DNA of 64,000 nucleotides from Tetradesmus obliquus (GCA_030272155.1 CP126195.1:3951001-4015000), one strand, 5' to 3'; counted from the first letter of the stretch, positions 44,855 to 57,100 are shown. Numbers and translations: made by a program. The notes: generated by a model from the letters alone, not told the origin.

Positions 44855-47800
44855 CACTTGCAACACCCTTCACAGGAATCAGAGGGTGCGGGTGAATTTT
44901 TGACGGACGATCACAGCGCCACAGCTGTTGAGTGGCAAAGGTTTTGAGCAGGCATGACTGGCGTTGAGGTTATTTGGTGGAGGCGTGGACAAAAAGCGCC
45001 GCAAACTACGTGCTATTTGCATCTTTTGTGGGATGCCGTAGGTGATTGAGGCAGCAGCTGCATTTGTTGCAAGGGATATAGTGCTGGAGCCTAACCGGTG
45101 CAGCAACCTGCAACATACAAACTGTTGAGTAGATCCAATGATTGGCGAAGCCTGCACTTGGAGTATATGTTTGGCAGCAGTGTTTGCACATGCAGTGCAT
45201 CATGGAAGGTGGTGCCAAGCATTGGTTTGCTGGTTGAGGGCTCTGGGAGAAGGCTCCTGGGCAAACAGCACCTGTGTGTGTATTGTGCACCTGCTGTTGT
45301 GGTTGTTTTGAACTAGTTTCACCAGTTTTTGCCAGTTATATGGGGCTGCGCAGCATCCCGTTGCAGTCTTGTTGAGGATCCATGATGTGTTGGAGATTTT
45401 CAGTCGTAATGGCGTATGCAGGATTTGTTGCAACGGATTGGCTGACATGCAACGGAGCTGCAGCTGCAGCTTCTTGCTGCATCATGCATGCGGCCAATGA
45501 GGCAGCTTGACAGCAAACGCGTTTGTTTCTTGTGAGCCCTGCGGCTGTTTGATGTTGCATCTGGACGCTGTGCTGTTGGCTTATGCTGTCCAGCATGCTT
45601 CGCGTGTGCTGAAACCTTTTTGCGGTAGCATGCGACTGCTATGCGGGCTCTGTGGCCGCATGAGACAACAGCATTGCTACTGGCATTCGTGCCGTTTTAG
45701 GATCTGTTCTTTGACTTGTTGTTTCGGGATATTCTGCTGCAGCTGACTGCATGACCTAGAACTGCGGTTTGACACGCAGGGCCTGCACCTAATGTGGCTG
45801 CAGGCTGTCAGTGGGAGCTTTTCGCACGTGTCAGCCGTCATGGGTTTGTCATGCATGATCGGCTGCAACAGGCATCCCAGCATTGTATGTGCGGCACTGC
45901 ACTCAGGAGCACTGCTTCAGATGGAGCACACGCGCCATACGCGAGGTTGTTTTTGGTAAGAGCTGCAGTTGCCTGATGTTACATCTGGATGCTGTGATGT
46001 TGGCTTATGCTGCCCAGCATGCTTGGCATGTGCCGGGACCTGTTTTTGCGGCAGCATGCGACTGCCATGCGGGCTCTGTGGCCACATGTGACAGCGTAAC
46101 TGCTTTGCGCCATTTTGGATCTGTTCTTTGGCTTGTTGTTTCGGGTTATCCTACTGCAGTTGACTGCATGGCCTAGGACTGCGGTTTGACACGCAGGGCC
46201 TGTACGTGGATGTGGCTGCAGGCTGTCATTTAGGAGCAATTCACGTGTGTCAGCCGTCGTGTGTTTGTCATGCATGATTGGCTGCGATGGACATCACAGC
46301 ATCGGGTGTGCGGCACTGCACTCCGAAGCACTGCTTCTGATGGAGCACATGCGCCGTACACGAGGTTGTTTTGGTGAGCCCTGCAGTTGCGTGATGTTAC
46401 ATCTGGATGCTGTGCGGTTTGCTATGCCGCCCAGCATGTTTGAAGCGTGCTGAAACTTCTGAGCGGCAGTTTGCAACCACCATGCTCGCCTGCGGCCGCA
46501 TGCAGCAGCATCAACATAGTAGTACTACTGGCGTCCGTGCCATTTGGGATCTGTCTTTGGCCTGTTGTTTGAGGAGGTGCTGTTGTTTCAAACTGCATGA
46601 ACTAGAACTGTGGTTTCATACGCAGGTCCTGCAGCTGCATATTGATGCGGCTGCCGGCTGTCAGTTGTGAGCCATTCGCTGATGTTAGCCTGCATGCGTT
46701 TGCCATGCATGTGTGCATGCATTGCCTCGGATGGGGTCTGCATCGTAGCAGCGCGTGTGCAGCACTGCACTCAAAAGCACTGCTTCTAATGGATCACTTG
46801 CACCATACAGCCGCCTGCACGCTTGTTAGGCGTGTGGTGCTGTGATGGCAACACCCTTCACGGGGGCAGAGGTCGGTTTCGACTCTTGATGTGACAATCA
46901 CAGCACGACATATGTTGAGTGCAGAGGGCTTTTTCTGTGGAGGTTTGAGACACACTGGAGCAAACCACACATCACAAACGCGTATGCTTTTACTGCTTGG
47001 TCGATGTTGCGGGTGAATGAGATGGCAGCTGCATGCGTTGCTGGGGAATACCCACTAGTGTCAGCAACCTGCAACATACAGACTGTGTAGTGGATTGGAT
47101 GATTGGCAAAGGCTGCACTTGCTGCACTTGGATGATCTGTTCGGCAGCAGTGTCGGCACATGCAGCGTATCGAGGATGGCAGTGGCCAGCAGTGGCCTGC
47201 TGGTTGAGGGCCACAGGAAAAGGCTGCTGGAACACACCACCTGTGACTGCACCACACCTGCTGCTGTGCTTGTGTTGAAGTAGCTGCACCTTACACGTGC
47301 TGCTGCGCAGCATTCTGTTGCAGCCACATTGAGGATTAGGAGATGTGTTGGTAGCACTCAGGCGACATGCATATGCAGGACTTGTTACAGCTGAAGATGT
47401 ATTGATCGCGATGCAGCTGCAGCTGCAGCTTCTTGATGCATCATGCAAGCAGCAAATGCGCCGAGCTTGATGGGTCGATGAGGCTGGTTTTCGTGAGCCC
47501 TATGCAGGGCTGCATGCAGCTGCCTGATGTTACATCTGCATGCTGTGAGACTTTCTTTTGCTGACCCTGCATGTTTGACACGTACTGACTCTTTTAGCGG
47601 CAAGATGCAACTACCATGCTGGCCTACGGCCACAGGGGACAGCGTCAATATAGTAGTACTACAGGGCGTCCATGCCATGTTTTCGGGATCTGTTCTTTGT
47701 CCTGCCGTTTGACATGCTGCTGCAGCTAACTGCATGACCTAGAATTGTGGCTTGGTACTCAGGTATGGCATGTTGATGTGGCAGCCGTCAGTTGTGAGCC

Positions 47801-48010
47801 ATTCTCTTGTGTTAGCTGCATGTGTTTGTCATGCATGTGTGCATGTGTTGCCTGCATTGGATGGGGTGAGCATCATAGCAGCGCGTGTGCAGCACTGCAC
47901 TCCAGAGCACTGTTTCTAATGGATGACATGCACCGTACAGCTGCCTGCACGCTTGCAAAGCATAGTGCATGCGGCGCAGGCTTGCAGCTGCAGCTGCATG
48001 CGATGAGCAG
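44855..48010. repeat. higher-order non-coding array, order X-Y-Y-Y-X-Y
   Basis: Two unit types are diverged but alignable. X occupies about 44855-45530 and 46843-47490 (shared CAGCAACCTGCAACATACA and GCCTGCTGGTTGAGGGC-like phrases). Y begins near 45533, 45959, 46377 and 47498 (shared TGATGTTACATCTGGATGCTG; CTGACTGCATGACCTAGAACT; TTTGTCATGCATG) with a period near 420-470 bp. Stops interrupt all frames, so it looks non-coding. No transposase, terminal inverted repeats or polymerase III boxes were recognised. Confidence 0.75.
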
Positions 48011-48732
48011 GACTGTGCGCATATGATTTGCGATGTATGTTATGCATATGCGATGTTGGGCAACTGTATCTATTTGAATGCCATATGCCTGCACTTCAGT
48101 TATGTCTGCTGCTGCACGTAGGGGGATGCGGGTTGTGCTGCGTGTAAGGGAAATGTGGGGTGTGGGTGTTACTAACTAGTACGGCGTACTAGTCACCTGA
48201 CTATGCACAGTAACCCATATTTGTGCTGCCATGCCAGCAGCATGCGTAGCAGGATGGTGCACTGGAGGCCCTATATTTGGGCCTTGCAGCACGTTCAACG
48301 AACAGATGATTGTATGACTGCGAGTGCACCAAGGTAGCCCAGCATTGTGTGTAAACTCCACTTGTAGTGCTTGAACAGCTGCCGCAAAGCTGTCATGCCT
48401 GGACTTGTTGGTTACCTGAAGGTGCATGGTTCATGGGGTTGCATATGCATGTGTAAAGCACTGCGATGCTGTCTCCTCACACATTCTGCTTGTTGGGTGT
48501 TGCAAAGGTTATCCACTTGTAGAGCTCGACACTGTCGTTGGAGCATGGTTTTACAGCAGCGCCCGATGCTGCAGGTGATGGCGCCTGATCTGGTATGTAA
48601 CCCTACAACTGCCCGTCGACTGCAGTCAACATGTGCTGCAGCTTGCCAGCTGCATTAAAGCCACCTTGATGCTACGCACCCTACTGAAGTGCAAGCTTGT
48701 GCAACTGCAGCACAAGTGCTGCGCCAACCCTG
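48011..48732. other. intergenic region between the array and the copy D tail
   Basis: No gene is seen. A perfect small palindrome ACTAGTAC-GGC-GTACTAGT lies near 48175-48195. On the minus strand a TGTAA at about 48549-48553 lies about 180 bases past the copy D tail stop and could be its polyadenylation signal. Confidence 0.45.
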
Positions 48733-48828
48733 CTATTGCTGCGCGCTGCTGCTGCTCTTGTCCAGTAGCTCGTACAGGTCGTGCCGCTTCTGCTGTGTCA
48801 GTGGCAGGTTGCTGCGCCGCTCCTTCCC
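48733..48828 (-). pseudogene. NIT2: NIT2-like tail exon behind copy D
   Basis: After a CTGCAG acceptor, the minus strand encodes [20 protein letters not shown] and ends at TAG after SSSSAQQ. It is almost identical to the last NIT2 exon and to the tails of copies A and B. Upstream, near 49190-49235 (minus), a segment ending TVYAELMFVQ before a GT donor corresponds to the end of NIT2 exon 5. Its 3' flank also resembles that of tail A (GCAGGGTTGGC). The intact frame in the inverted copy suggests either a very recent origin or selection. Confidence 0.75.
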
Positions 48829-49444
48829 CTGCAGCACAGCAATGGCGGGCAAGGCAGGCATACATCAGCTAGCACGTGATATGTCTAGCTTGAGACCTGA
48901 TGATCATGATGGGCAGTGCATACTTGCCTGCTGCAGTTCACAGCAACACGCCAAGCAAAGGATGATTCCAGAACTGGATGCAGCTTGCAGCCATATAGCA
49001 ACAGTGCGCAGCGCATATGTTTGATCTCGGCCAAGCAACCACGCCATTGCTTGTACGGTTATGTGTTCAGTGCCTATCCTGCCCACAGCTATGGCAGCGC
49101 TAACACTCGCATCAAGTCGCTGCCTAATCTGCCGCATATATTGCACCGCTGCACCTGCTGCTCAAATGTGGTGCACCCACAGTGCCCACCTGAACAAACA
49201 TCAGCTCCGCATAAACCGTGTGATGGGCTCAGGCTCGCTACAGCTGCTGCCGTACTGCCTGGGCACAGCGCTTGCCAACCACAACACCATGTGACTCCCG
49301 GGCAAGGAGCTTCAGCGCCCGTTGTGGCTGAAACTGTTCAAAATCATCTTATCAAGGTGCCAGGACCCGCATGTACAAACCCTCCCTCACTTTGCTGAGC
49401 TGCTCAGCGCGCAGCATCAGGTATCCTGCTGTCTGCCGCTCTTC

Positions 49445-49493
<49 letters not shown>

Positions 49494-49717
49494 TGCATGT
49501 AAGTGTTCTGCATTGCTGCGCACCTGCTGACAGCCCCTGCAAACTGCCAAGGCTGCTGTCACGTTGCAGCCGAATGCTGTCGCTTTGCAGCCGGCTGTTG
49601 AGGAAACAGCCACACCCCGTCACGCTGTGTATGCGGCCAGCAGTACCCAAGCACACGGAATGCACCACCATGCTACTCAAACTGTGCTCGCAATGCCGCT
49701 GCCACTGTTGCAGAGCT
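48829..49717. other. copy D downstream region with CTG run
   Basis: This is the segment between the copy D stop and its NIT2-like tail exon. It holds decayed fragments of the same kind as behind copies A-C and, at 49446-49496, about seventeen CTG triplets (CAG on the copy D sense strand). No independent gene is recognised. Confidence 0.5.
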
Positions 49718-52449
49718 CTAATGCAGCTGGCTGTTGACATGTGCCCTCCAAGCCCGCTGCATGCGCTGTGCGCTGAAGAACCGCAGCATCCTGGGAACCC
49801 AGTCGAAGGCAAACCACGCCAGCCATCCGTATGCCAGCAAGCGCTGCCACCAATGCGGCCACAGTGGAGCGATGAAGCTCATGGCTGTGAGCACAGCAGC
49901 AACCCACTCGCTGAAATGTGGCCAGAGCTCATGCTTTGGCAGCCGGTGCAGCATGAAAGTCACGGCTGTCAGCAGTACAGCGACTGTCAGCCAGCCGCCA
50001 CCCATCACCAGGATCTGCAGGCAGAAACAGACACAGTCGGAGTGGAGAGCATAGTTACATGTTGGTCCTGGCTGCATCTTCGATGAACTGGACTTTCACG
50101 TCTTCACACCCCCAATATGAGACACAACCGCGCCCCCACGCAAACTTGCTAAAAGTTTGTCTCCCATGAGTTCCGCAGGTACGAGCCACAACAGGGTGAA
50201 TGCCAGGTCAGAGGACAAAGATTTGCTATGCTTTTGCACCCAGCCCCCGGCTCACTGCACCTACCAGCACGTGTGTGACGAGGCTGTCGAACAAGATGCC
50301 AAAGTCAGGGAGTGCTGAGTGGGGCTCCGGCGGCAGCAACCCACAGCACGCCGTCTCTAATACCACAAACAGCACCTGCGGCGCAGCGTGCAATGCGGGG
50401 AGAAGATGCGCGTGAGTGTGGTGTGGCGAGCCGCACAGTACACAACTGAATGTATGTGCATGCATTCCATCGTTGGCCTCACCATTGTCACAAATGCTTA
50501 GCTTCCAGAGCAAATCCAGCGGACAGGGCACCAGCACATTACACCACACCCAGCACAGCAGCACAGTCAGCAGCCGCCGTTTGACCAGCCGCCACAGTGT
50601 GTAGCTAGATACATGTGCCCAGCATGCTTAACAAGTGCCTAATATGTGCCTAACATGTGCCTAATATGTGCCTAGCATTGCTAACCGCACATCATGCTAG
50701 TGCCTCACCGTTGTCATCATGCGCGGCTTCCACACCAGCGCCAGCAGCACCGGCCACAGCACGCTGCTCCACGCCCAGCACAGCAGCACAGTCACCAGCA
50801 GCCGCGCGATCATTTGCCACAATGTGTAGCTGCATACATGTGCCTAGCATTGCCAACCGCACAGCATGCTAGCGCCTCACCGTTGTCATCATGTGCGGCT
50901 TCCACACCAGAGCCAGCAGCAGCGGCCACAGCACGCTGCGCCACAGCCAGGCCAGCAGCAGGTTCACGCGCAGCAGCTGCAGCAGCCGCCACAGCGTGCT
51001 GTACCCGAGGCAGCACTGCACAAGCTTCAGCGCTGTGGCTGCTGCGCTGTTGTCGGCATTGAGTGTGTACAGGTACTGCAGGTATGCTGGCTTGAGATGC
51101 CGGCTGGCGCCTGGGCCCTTCACACATGCATAGGCACAGCCCTGCGTGATGTTGTAGCCCTGCAGCAGCAGAAGCATGCGTTTGGTGTGAGCAATGAGTG
51201 CATACAGCAGCACAACGTGTGTGCCATGCATAGTTGTGAGTGTTCCGTTCAGATGCAACCAGCACAGACAGCATGACACTTCTGAACAGGTAAGACGCAA
51301 CACGCTGATGTTAGAAGCATCACCTTGCATGCAAAGGAGCCCCAGGTGCACAACACGCATTGCAAGGCGGCGGCGGGTTACACGCTTGCCTGTCATCATG
51401 GGACAACTCAAGCACAGCACTGCAGCACTGCGTACGTACGTGAGCAACTAGATGATGAACATGCAAAGTGTACAACAACTAAACTGCACAAATTCACCCA
51501 CCAGCGTGTACACGGCCGCCAGCAGGCTCATGCTGGTACTCAGCAGTAAGCCTAGCAGCGCCAGCACCAGGTTGCGCAGCGTCAGCGGCACCAGGTCCTC
51601 CTGCGGGTCCTCGTCTTCTGGCAGGTTGTAGAGAGACAGCGTCCACAGCAGGCTTTGCAGCGCTTCAGAAGCCCCTCCGTGTTCCATCCAGTTCACAACC
51701 AGTGCTATTGGCAGCAGCCACTCGCGCCTGTCCTCGCTGCGCATTGGGCCAACTGCCGTCAGCGCTGTTGTGATGTCCAGCTGCGCGGGCTGTGTGGCAG
51801 GCGTGCTGCCGCTGCTTTGGCTGGCTGCTGCAGGCTGCTGCTGCTGCCCACGCTGCCGCGGCGTGCTGTGGCTGCCAGTGCTGCTGCTTTCACTGGCAGC
51901 TGCGGCAGTTGATGGCTGCATGCCGGGCGCACTCGGAGCTGGTTGCTGTGGTATGCTGCTCTCGACAGCCATAGTGACTGTCAGGGTAGGTGGCTGCTTT
52001 CTGATGCTGAATTTGACGCTCTCTGCCTGGTCGTTGATTTGGAATGGCAGCGGCAGCTGCAGCATGTAGCGGTCTGGTACTGCAATGCTGACGCTGCTGC
52101 TGGTGCAGCGCACTTGCACGTCATCGGCTGAAGCAACGCCTGCAGCAGCGTACATTCAATGGTTTGGTGAAGTTCCACAGCAGACATCACAGGTCCGCAG
52201 GGTGAGCAGTCGTGCTGCTGCTGCTGCTGCTGCTACTGCTGGTACTGCTGCTGCCGGTGCAGCCTGATGTACTTATAAGACTTCAAACGTAAGAAGATGC
52301 TTGGATGTGCAGCCACCGAGCTCACCTGGCAGCTTCACTGTCAGCTTTGCTTTGGTGCCTGCAGCTGTGACGCTGCCCTGCTGCACCTGCTGCACTACTG
52401 CTAGCTCATGCTCCGGCTCCTGCAGCCCGCTTTCAGCTGGTTCTGGCAT
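49718..52449 (-). CDS. PIH1-type CS domain fused to a multi-pass membrane region, copy D (inverted)
   Basis: Five exons on the minus strand, 52449-52326, 52139-51502, 51159-50881, 50375-50265 and 50014-49718, close to 482 residues starting MPEPAESGLQEPEHELAVV and ending SQLH before TAG. The CS domain (KAKLTVKLPGVASADDVQV, DRYMLQLPLPFQIND, RKQPPTLTVTMAVES) is intact. A Ser/Gln linker leads to the EDRREWLLPIALVVNWME segment and then membrane helices (NLVLALLGLLLSTSMSLLAA; VNLLLAWLWRSVLWPLLLAL; WLTVAVLLTAVTF; HWWQRLLAYGWLAWFAF). The protein is collinear with copy B throughout, supporting both models. It lies opposite in orientation to A-C and some 24 kb from C. With B it is one of two apparently functional members. 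Confidence 0.85.
50467..50832 (-). repeat. two intronic copies of the copy D exon 3 edge
   Basis: On the minus strand, segments 50832-50706 and 50600-50467 repeat the last ~110 bases of exon 3 (GYSTLWRLLQLLRVNLLLAW region) together with the GTGAGG donor and the start of intron 3. The gene-proximal copy is the better preserved. Short CCTAATATGTGC-type repeats lie between them near 50635-50690. Confidence 0.88.
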
Positions 52450-53430
52450 GATATAGTTACTATTGCGACCTGTGAAACAACTTCACCCGTCTCGCCACGG
52501 CCACGGCTCCGGAAAAGCGTCCGCAGAAGTTCAGGGAGTGCACTAGGGCGAAACACACCAGACTATAACAATTAAGAAATGAAAAAGTGTCTAAACTGAA
52601 GGATTTAGTCCTTAGTGTTCAGCCGTCGGCTGTTGCCATGCACTGACGAGCTGACAAGCTGATGTGCAAGTGGTATTTCTGGCCGGCGTTTCTGACGGTT
52701 GACACTAGTTGTGGAACGCCAGTCTTGCGCCTTCTTAAGATATGCAATAGCTATTACCATGTTTTGTGAGACCTACTTGGAGCGAGCGCGCCCGAAACAA
52801 CTGCCAGTGACTGAGACAACAGTCACCCCAGTGACGCCTGAACACCCGGTGACTGCTGAAATTGCCTGTGATTCTCAGCTTGACTGTGAATTGGGTGACA
52901 TGTTTGCTGTGTAAAACCTGTGTATGACAGCAAGGAAACAAAACACAACTATGTATCAGCGAGGCTGGAACACCACCCTGCTGCTGCAGCATATGCAGGC
53001 AGTGCACACTGCAAGAGGCCGTGCGCAGGCAGGCTACCCGCATGATGCCACAACTGCGCCGGCTGCTGCTCTCGTCCAAGTATGTGAGCCCTTGGTGTTT
53101 GGTTTGGTGCACCATCCTGGCGCAGCCAAAGCCTCACAGAGCACGCCTGCTGGGCAGTGACACTGCCCACGCACAACCAATTGGCATGTTATTATTGCAA
53201 TAGCCTGCATGCATGCTATCGACTGTAGATTCGCCGGCAACAACTGCACCAAGCACGTCACCACAGAAAGAATGCTGGTGCGCACCCCTGCCCTGGCTCA
53301 GTAGCTGCAACCCAACAACATAATGTTTGCTCCTGGATCAACCTGAAAGATACTCCAGCACCACTTGCTGCCTGCAGCTGCTCTTAGCACTAGTCACAGC
53401 CGCCGACACTGCACTCAATCCACCACGACG
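52450..53430. other. intergenic region between copy D and the SPATA20-like 3' end
   Basis: This contains the copy D upstream region with the conserved element at 52519-52544 (minus). I recognise no gene in the rest. A 71-codon open frame at 52699-52914 (+) has no recognisable domain and was not called. Confidence 0.45.
52519..52544 (-). promoter_or_regulatory. conserved upstream element, copy D
   Basis: On the minus strand, GTGCACTCCCTGAACTTCTG followed by CGGAC lies 70 bases before the copy D start codon and matches the elements before copies A and B. Its presence in the inverted copy shows that the duplicated block included the 5' flank. Confidence 0.4.
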
Positions 53431-53439
53431 CACAGCTGC

Positions 53440-54035
53440 CAGCAGTGCCTCTCGCTTCACAGCTGTACGGGCGCCAGCTTCACCCCACCACCAGCTGCCC
53501 CCTTCCCTGGCCGTGCTGCAGCTGCTGTTGCAACATACCACCCCCAGCCGCACTCTACAATGTGCATGTTGCACAGGCAACCTTGCCATGCGGGGAGCCA
53601 ATGACAGGCTCATTGCGCAGAGAGACAAACAACAACTTGAAGCCACTCGGTGTTTTGGGAAACAGCACTGCCAAAGCTCATCCTGGACTGTGTCGCACAC
53701 GAGATCATTCCAAGCAGTCTAGCACAGCTGCCTCCCGCTTCAAAGCTGTACAGGCGCCAACTTCACGCCGCCACCAGCTGCTGCTGCCCTGCGCGGGCTC
53801 GCTGGCAGCTGCGCACGCCACACAACTTAGCCAGCTGCCATCCAACTCTTTCAACACAACTGCACCAGTCACTTCATTCGAACTTCTTTCCTCGACATGC
53901 TTACATGCAACATGCAATCACATTGTCAACAACTGTGCCCCTTCACAGCTTCACCCTGGTGTCAGCTTCACCCTGCCTGCTGCCCCCTTGCCAGGCCTTG
54001 CCGACAGCTGCTCATACAGCTTCCCAGCGCTGCTG
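53440..54035 (-). repeat. three tandem copies of the SPATA20-like gene's 3' terminus
   Basis: Segments at about 54035-53945, 53815-53727 and 53525-53440 repeat the last ~90 coding bases of the final exon ([20 protein letters not shown], then GVKLTPVKL and stop) with growing divergence away from the gene. They lie downstream of the real stop at 54190. This is terminal-exon amplification in the 3' flank. Confidence 0.85.
53901..53905 (-). terminator. candidate polyadenylation signal TGTAA
   Basis: TGTAA on the minus strand lies about 285 bases past the SPATA20-like stop, between two of the duplicated 3'-end copies. It is weak evidence on its own. Confidence 0.25.
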
Positions 54036-54189
54036 GTAGGTGTCAGCGCCCAGTTGTTGCCCAGTCAGGGCATGCAGCCACAGCTGCACCCGCTCGTCGC
54101 ATGCAAGCCACGCTTCTTCAGCACCACTTGTTGCCACCACACGTCACAGCTGGCTGCACTTCAATGCACCACGCCAGCTGCTTGCGCCT

Positions 54190-57100
54190 TTAAAGCTTCA
54201 CAGGTGTGAGCTTCACCCCGCCTGCTGCTCCTTTCCCAGGCCGCGCTGACAGCTGTTCGTACAGCTTCTCAGCGCTGCTGGTGGGTGCCAGGCAAGTGAA
54301 GTTCTGACACACAAATGCAGTCGGCTCAACCTCACCACCTGCTGCTGCGCCTGCTGCTGCTGCTGCTGCTGCCTTGCTGTAATGCGCCTCCACCATGGCC
54401 CAGGCTTCTGGGTTGTGCTGCTGCCAGAATGATGCTGACTCAGCATCTGCTTGGTCGATCAGCAGCAGGGCCTTGTCAGGGGCCCAGGCAGCATGTGCGG
54501 CGTTGAGCAGCGCCTGGGTGGCTGGCTGGGAAGGTGACCCGGCAACGATGACCTGCAGTGCATTCGTGGGTTGCGGCAGCACAGAGATTGTTACACAGGG
54601 AGCAGGCAACACAGCAAGCAGTCGGTGACATGCAGCTGGTCGTGTGGAGCACGACCAGCAGGTATCACCTCAACATTGAGCTGAAGCAGGGGTTATTGCG
54701 CAGCCTTGTGAAGTACAGGCGGCAGTCAACGACATATCCAAACCAGAGTGAATCTGCATGCCTGTGGCGACCCTGAATTGCAGTTTAGGCAAGCCGCATT
54801 CTGTAGCCGTACACACCTGGCGCAGCGGGGTGTGCAGCCGCATCCAGGCAGCAGCACACATCTGTGGCATGGCAATGCCAGCACCCTCGATGCGGTCACT
54901 GAATGCAACGAGGATGGCATCTGCACGCGCAGCGTAGCTCATGCTGGCGGTGGCCTGGCTGCTGCTACTGCTTGGACTGGCTGCATGGGCAAAGCAAGGA
55001 CAATGGTAACAGGGGGGCAAAGTGATGAGTAAGTTGTATGTTATCAGGTTGTGCCAACAGGAGTTGCAGGCCCGCCACAATGCAATGCAGCAGTATCCCC
55101 GCTCGTCCCGTGCTTCAGCTAACCAGCGGCGATGAGTGTTTCATCCGCAGCAAGCAGTGAAAAGAGCTAGCAAGCAGTAGTAGCAGTAGAGAGAGCTAGC
55201 AAGCAGTAGAAAAAGCTAGCAAGCAGTAGAAAGAGCTGGCAAGCAGCAGAACAAACTAGCACAGGCGCGGCCTCACCTCCCTGCGGCAGCAGCGCAGCCA
55301 GCCTCAGCAGGTTTGCTGCACCGATGCTGCTGGGTGCTGGCTCTGCTCCATCATAATCCTCCTTGAGCCGCAGCTTGATGGAGGGGTCGGCGCCACTGCC
55401 CTGGAAGTAGCCGCCTGTAGCAGAAACATTCAGCAAGTGTAATTTGGTTTGAAACTGAGCTCATGCTGTGTTTTGGCAGTCCTCCTGCAGCCGCAGCTTG
55501 ATGGACGGGTCCACGCCACTGCCCTGGAAGTAACCGCCTGCGGCAAAACCAGCAAAGCAAAACACCAGCATGTGCAGGTTTTGTGTGTTTGTATCTTTGT
55601 TGTTGTAGTCCTCCTTGAGCCGCAGCTTGATGGAGTTGTTAGCACCACTGCCCTGGAAGTAGCCGCCTGCAGCAATGCTTCAGCATGTTCACAATCTGTA
55701 TTACAAACATACATAGCTTTGTTGTAATCTTCCAAACAAAAGCATCGTTGTAGTCCTCCTTCAGCCGCAGCTTGATGACAGGATCAGCTCCCTGGGAATG
55801 ACCGCCTGCAGCAAAACATTGAATCACAACAAATCTGCTAGTGTTGTGTTGTTGTTGATTTTCAAATGTTTTGTCAATTGGTGTTTTTCTGCATACTCGT
55901 GTGACAGTTGCCGTCACTAAGCCATCCACTGTACGCGGATGGTCTAGCAAAAGCAACCCCGAAAGATTTTCCAAGTGCTCCTCACCGCTGCTGCCGTCCC
56001 AGAACAGGCTGTCCAGTGTGTCCTGCAGCGTCACCGCCCAGGCCAGCCAGCCCAGCCCCCCACCAGCTTCATACAGGTCCAGCAGCCCAGCGATCAGCAG
56101 CGCATAGTCATCGGAGAAGCCTGCATTCACGAGTGAGAAGCAAACGGTGAGTTATCCTTCCCCGGGTGAAACTTGCAAGGTTCATACTCCGGGGTTTTTG
56201 CCTATTACAGGCAAAGATAGCAATGTGCAGCGTATATCCCTTGAAGGGGCAGGCTGCAGAGCGCGCAACCACACGTTGGGGTAGCAGTTGTTGAAGAATG
56301 ATGTGCAAAAATTACTTCGCCCACCTTCCACCGCGCTGGGTGCCTTGCAGAAGGCCCGCCTCAGCCGCCCCTTGCTCTCATCCCACAGCTGCTGCTTGAC
56401 AAACTCAGCAGCAGCAACAGCAGCCGCCAGGTACACCTCAGGCGCGCAGCCCTCCACTGGAAAACAGGGCTGCGGCTGCGGCTGTTGTGCTGGCAGGATG
56501 CGGCTGGCCAGTGCATAGGCGCTGATGGCTTGGCCGTTCCAGGCTGTCACAACCTGCAGTGGTGGCGGCGCAAATGCACCATCATGTGGCGCAACTAAGA
56601 AGCAAGCAGATGCATGACGAGCATCATGCAGTGTTGTGAGCAGTGTGCAACCATCTGCTGTCTGCACAAGCCTTCTGCAGGAGGAGCCTGCTGACTTTCG
56701 CGTGCCTAATCGCAGCTGCTTCTTCAAACACAAACATTTGTATCAGACCTTGTCGTCAAGCGATGGCCGTGGTCGGCCTGCCCGCACATCAAACAGCTGC
56801 CGCCGGCACTCCCCCAGCAGCTGCTGCGCGCTGTCTAGCGCCAGCCCCGCCTGCTGCACGGCAGGAGCCTCGCTCAGCTGCTTGAACTGCAACAGCAACA
56901 GCAAGCAGTGTGGTGCAGCAGAGTGGGTGGTGAAAGCTGCTTGACTGCAAGGTAGGCAGCAGTGTGGCGCAGCAGTGTGAGTGGGGACAGCTCCTTGAAC
57001 TGCCATGCCGCATTCAGCTGCCGGTGGGGTGCCGCAGCAGCGCTTTGTACATGCTGTCTGGCAGTAAAAAGTTGCTGCAGCTGCTTCAGCCGCACCTCAG

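Noticed and set aside
52699-52914. Small Thr/Pro-containing open frame upstream of copy D
   Set aside because: Short, no recognisable domain and no promoter or splice evidence; likely chance.
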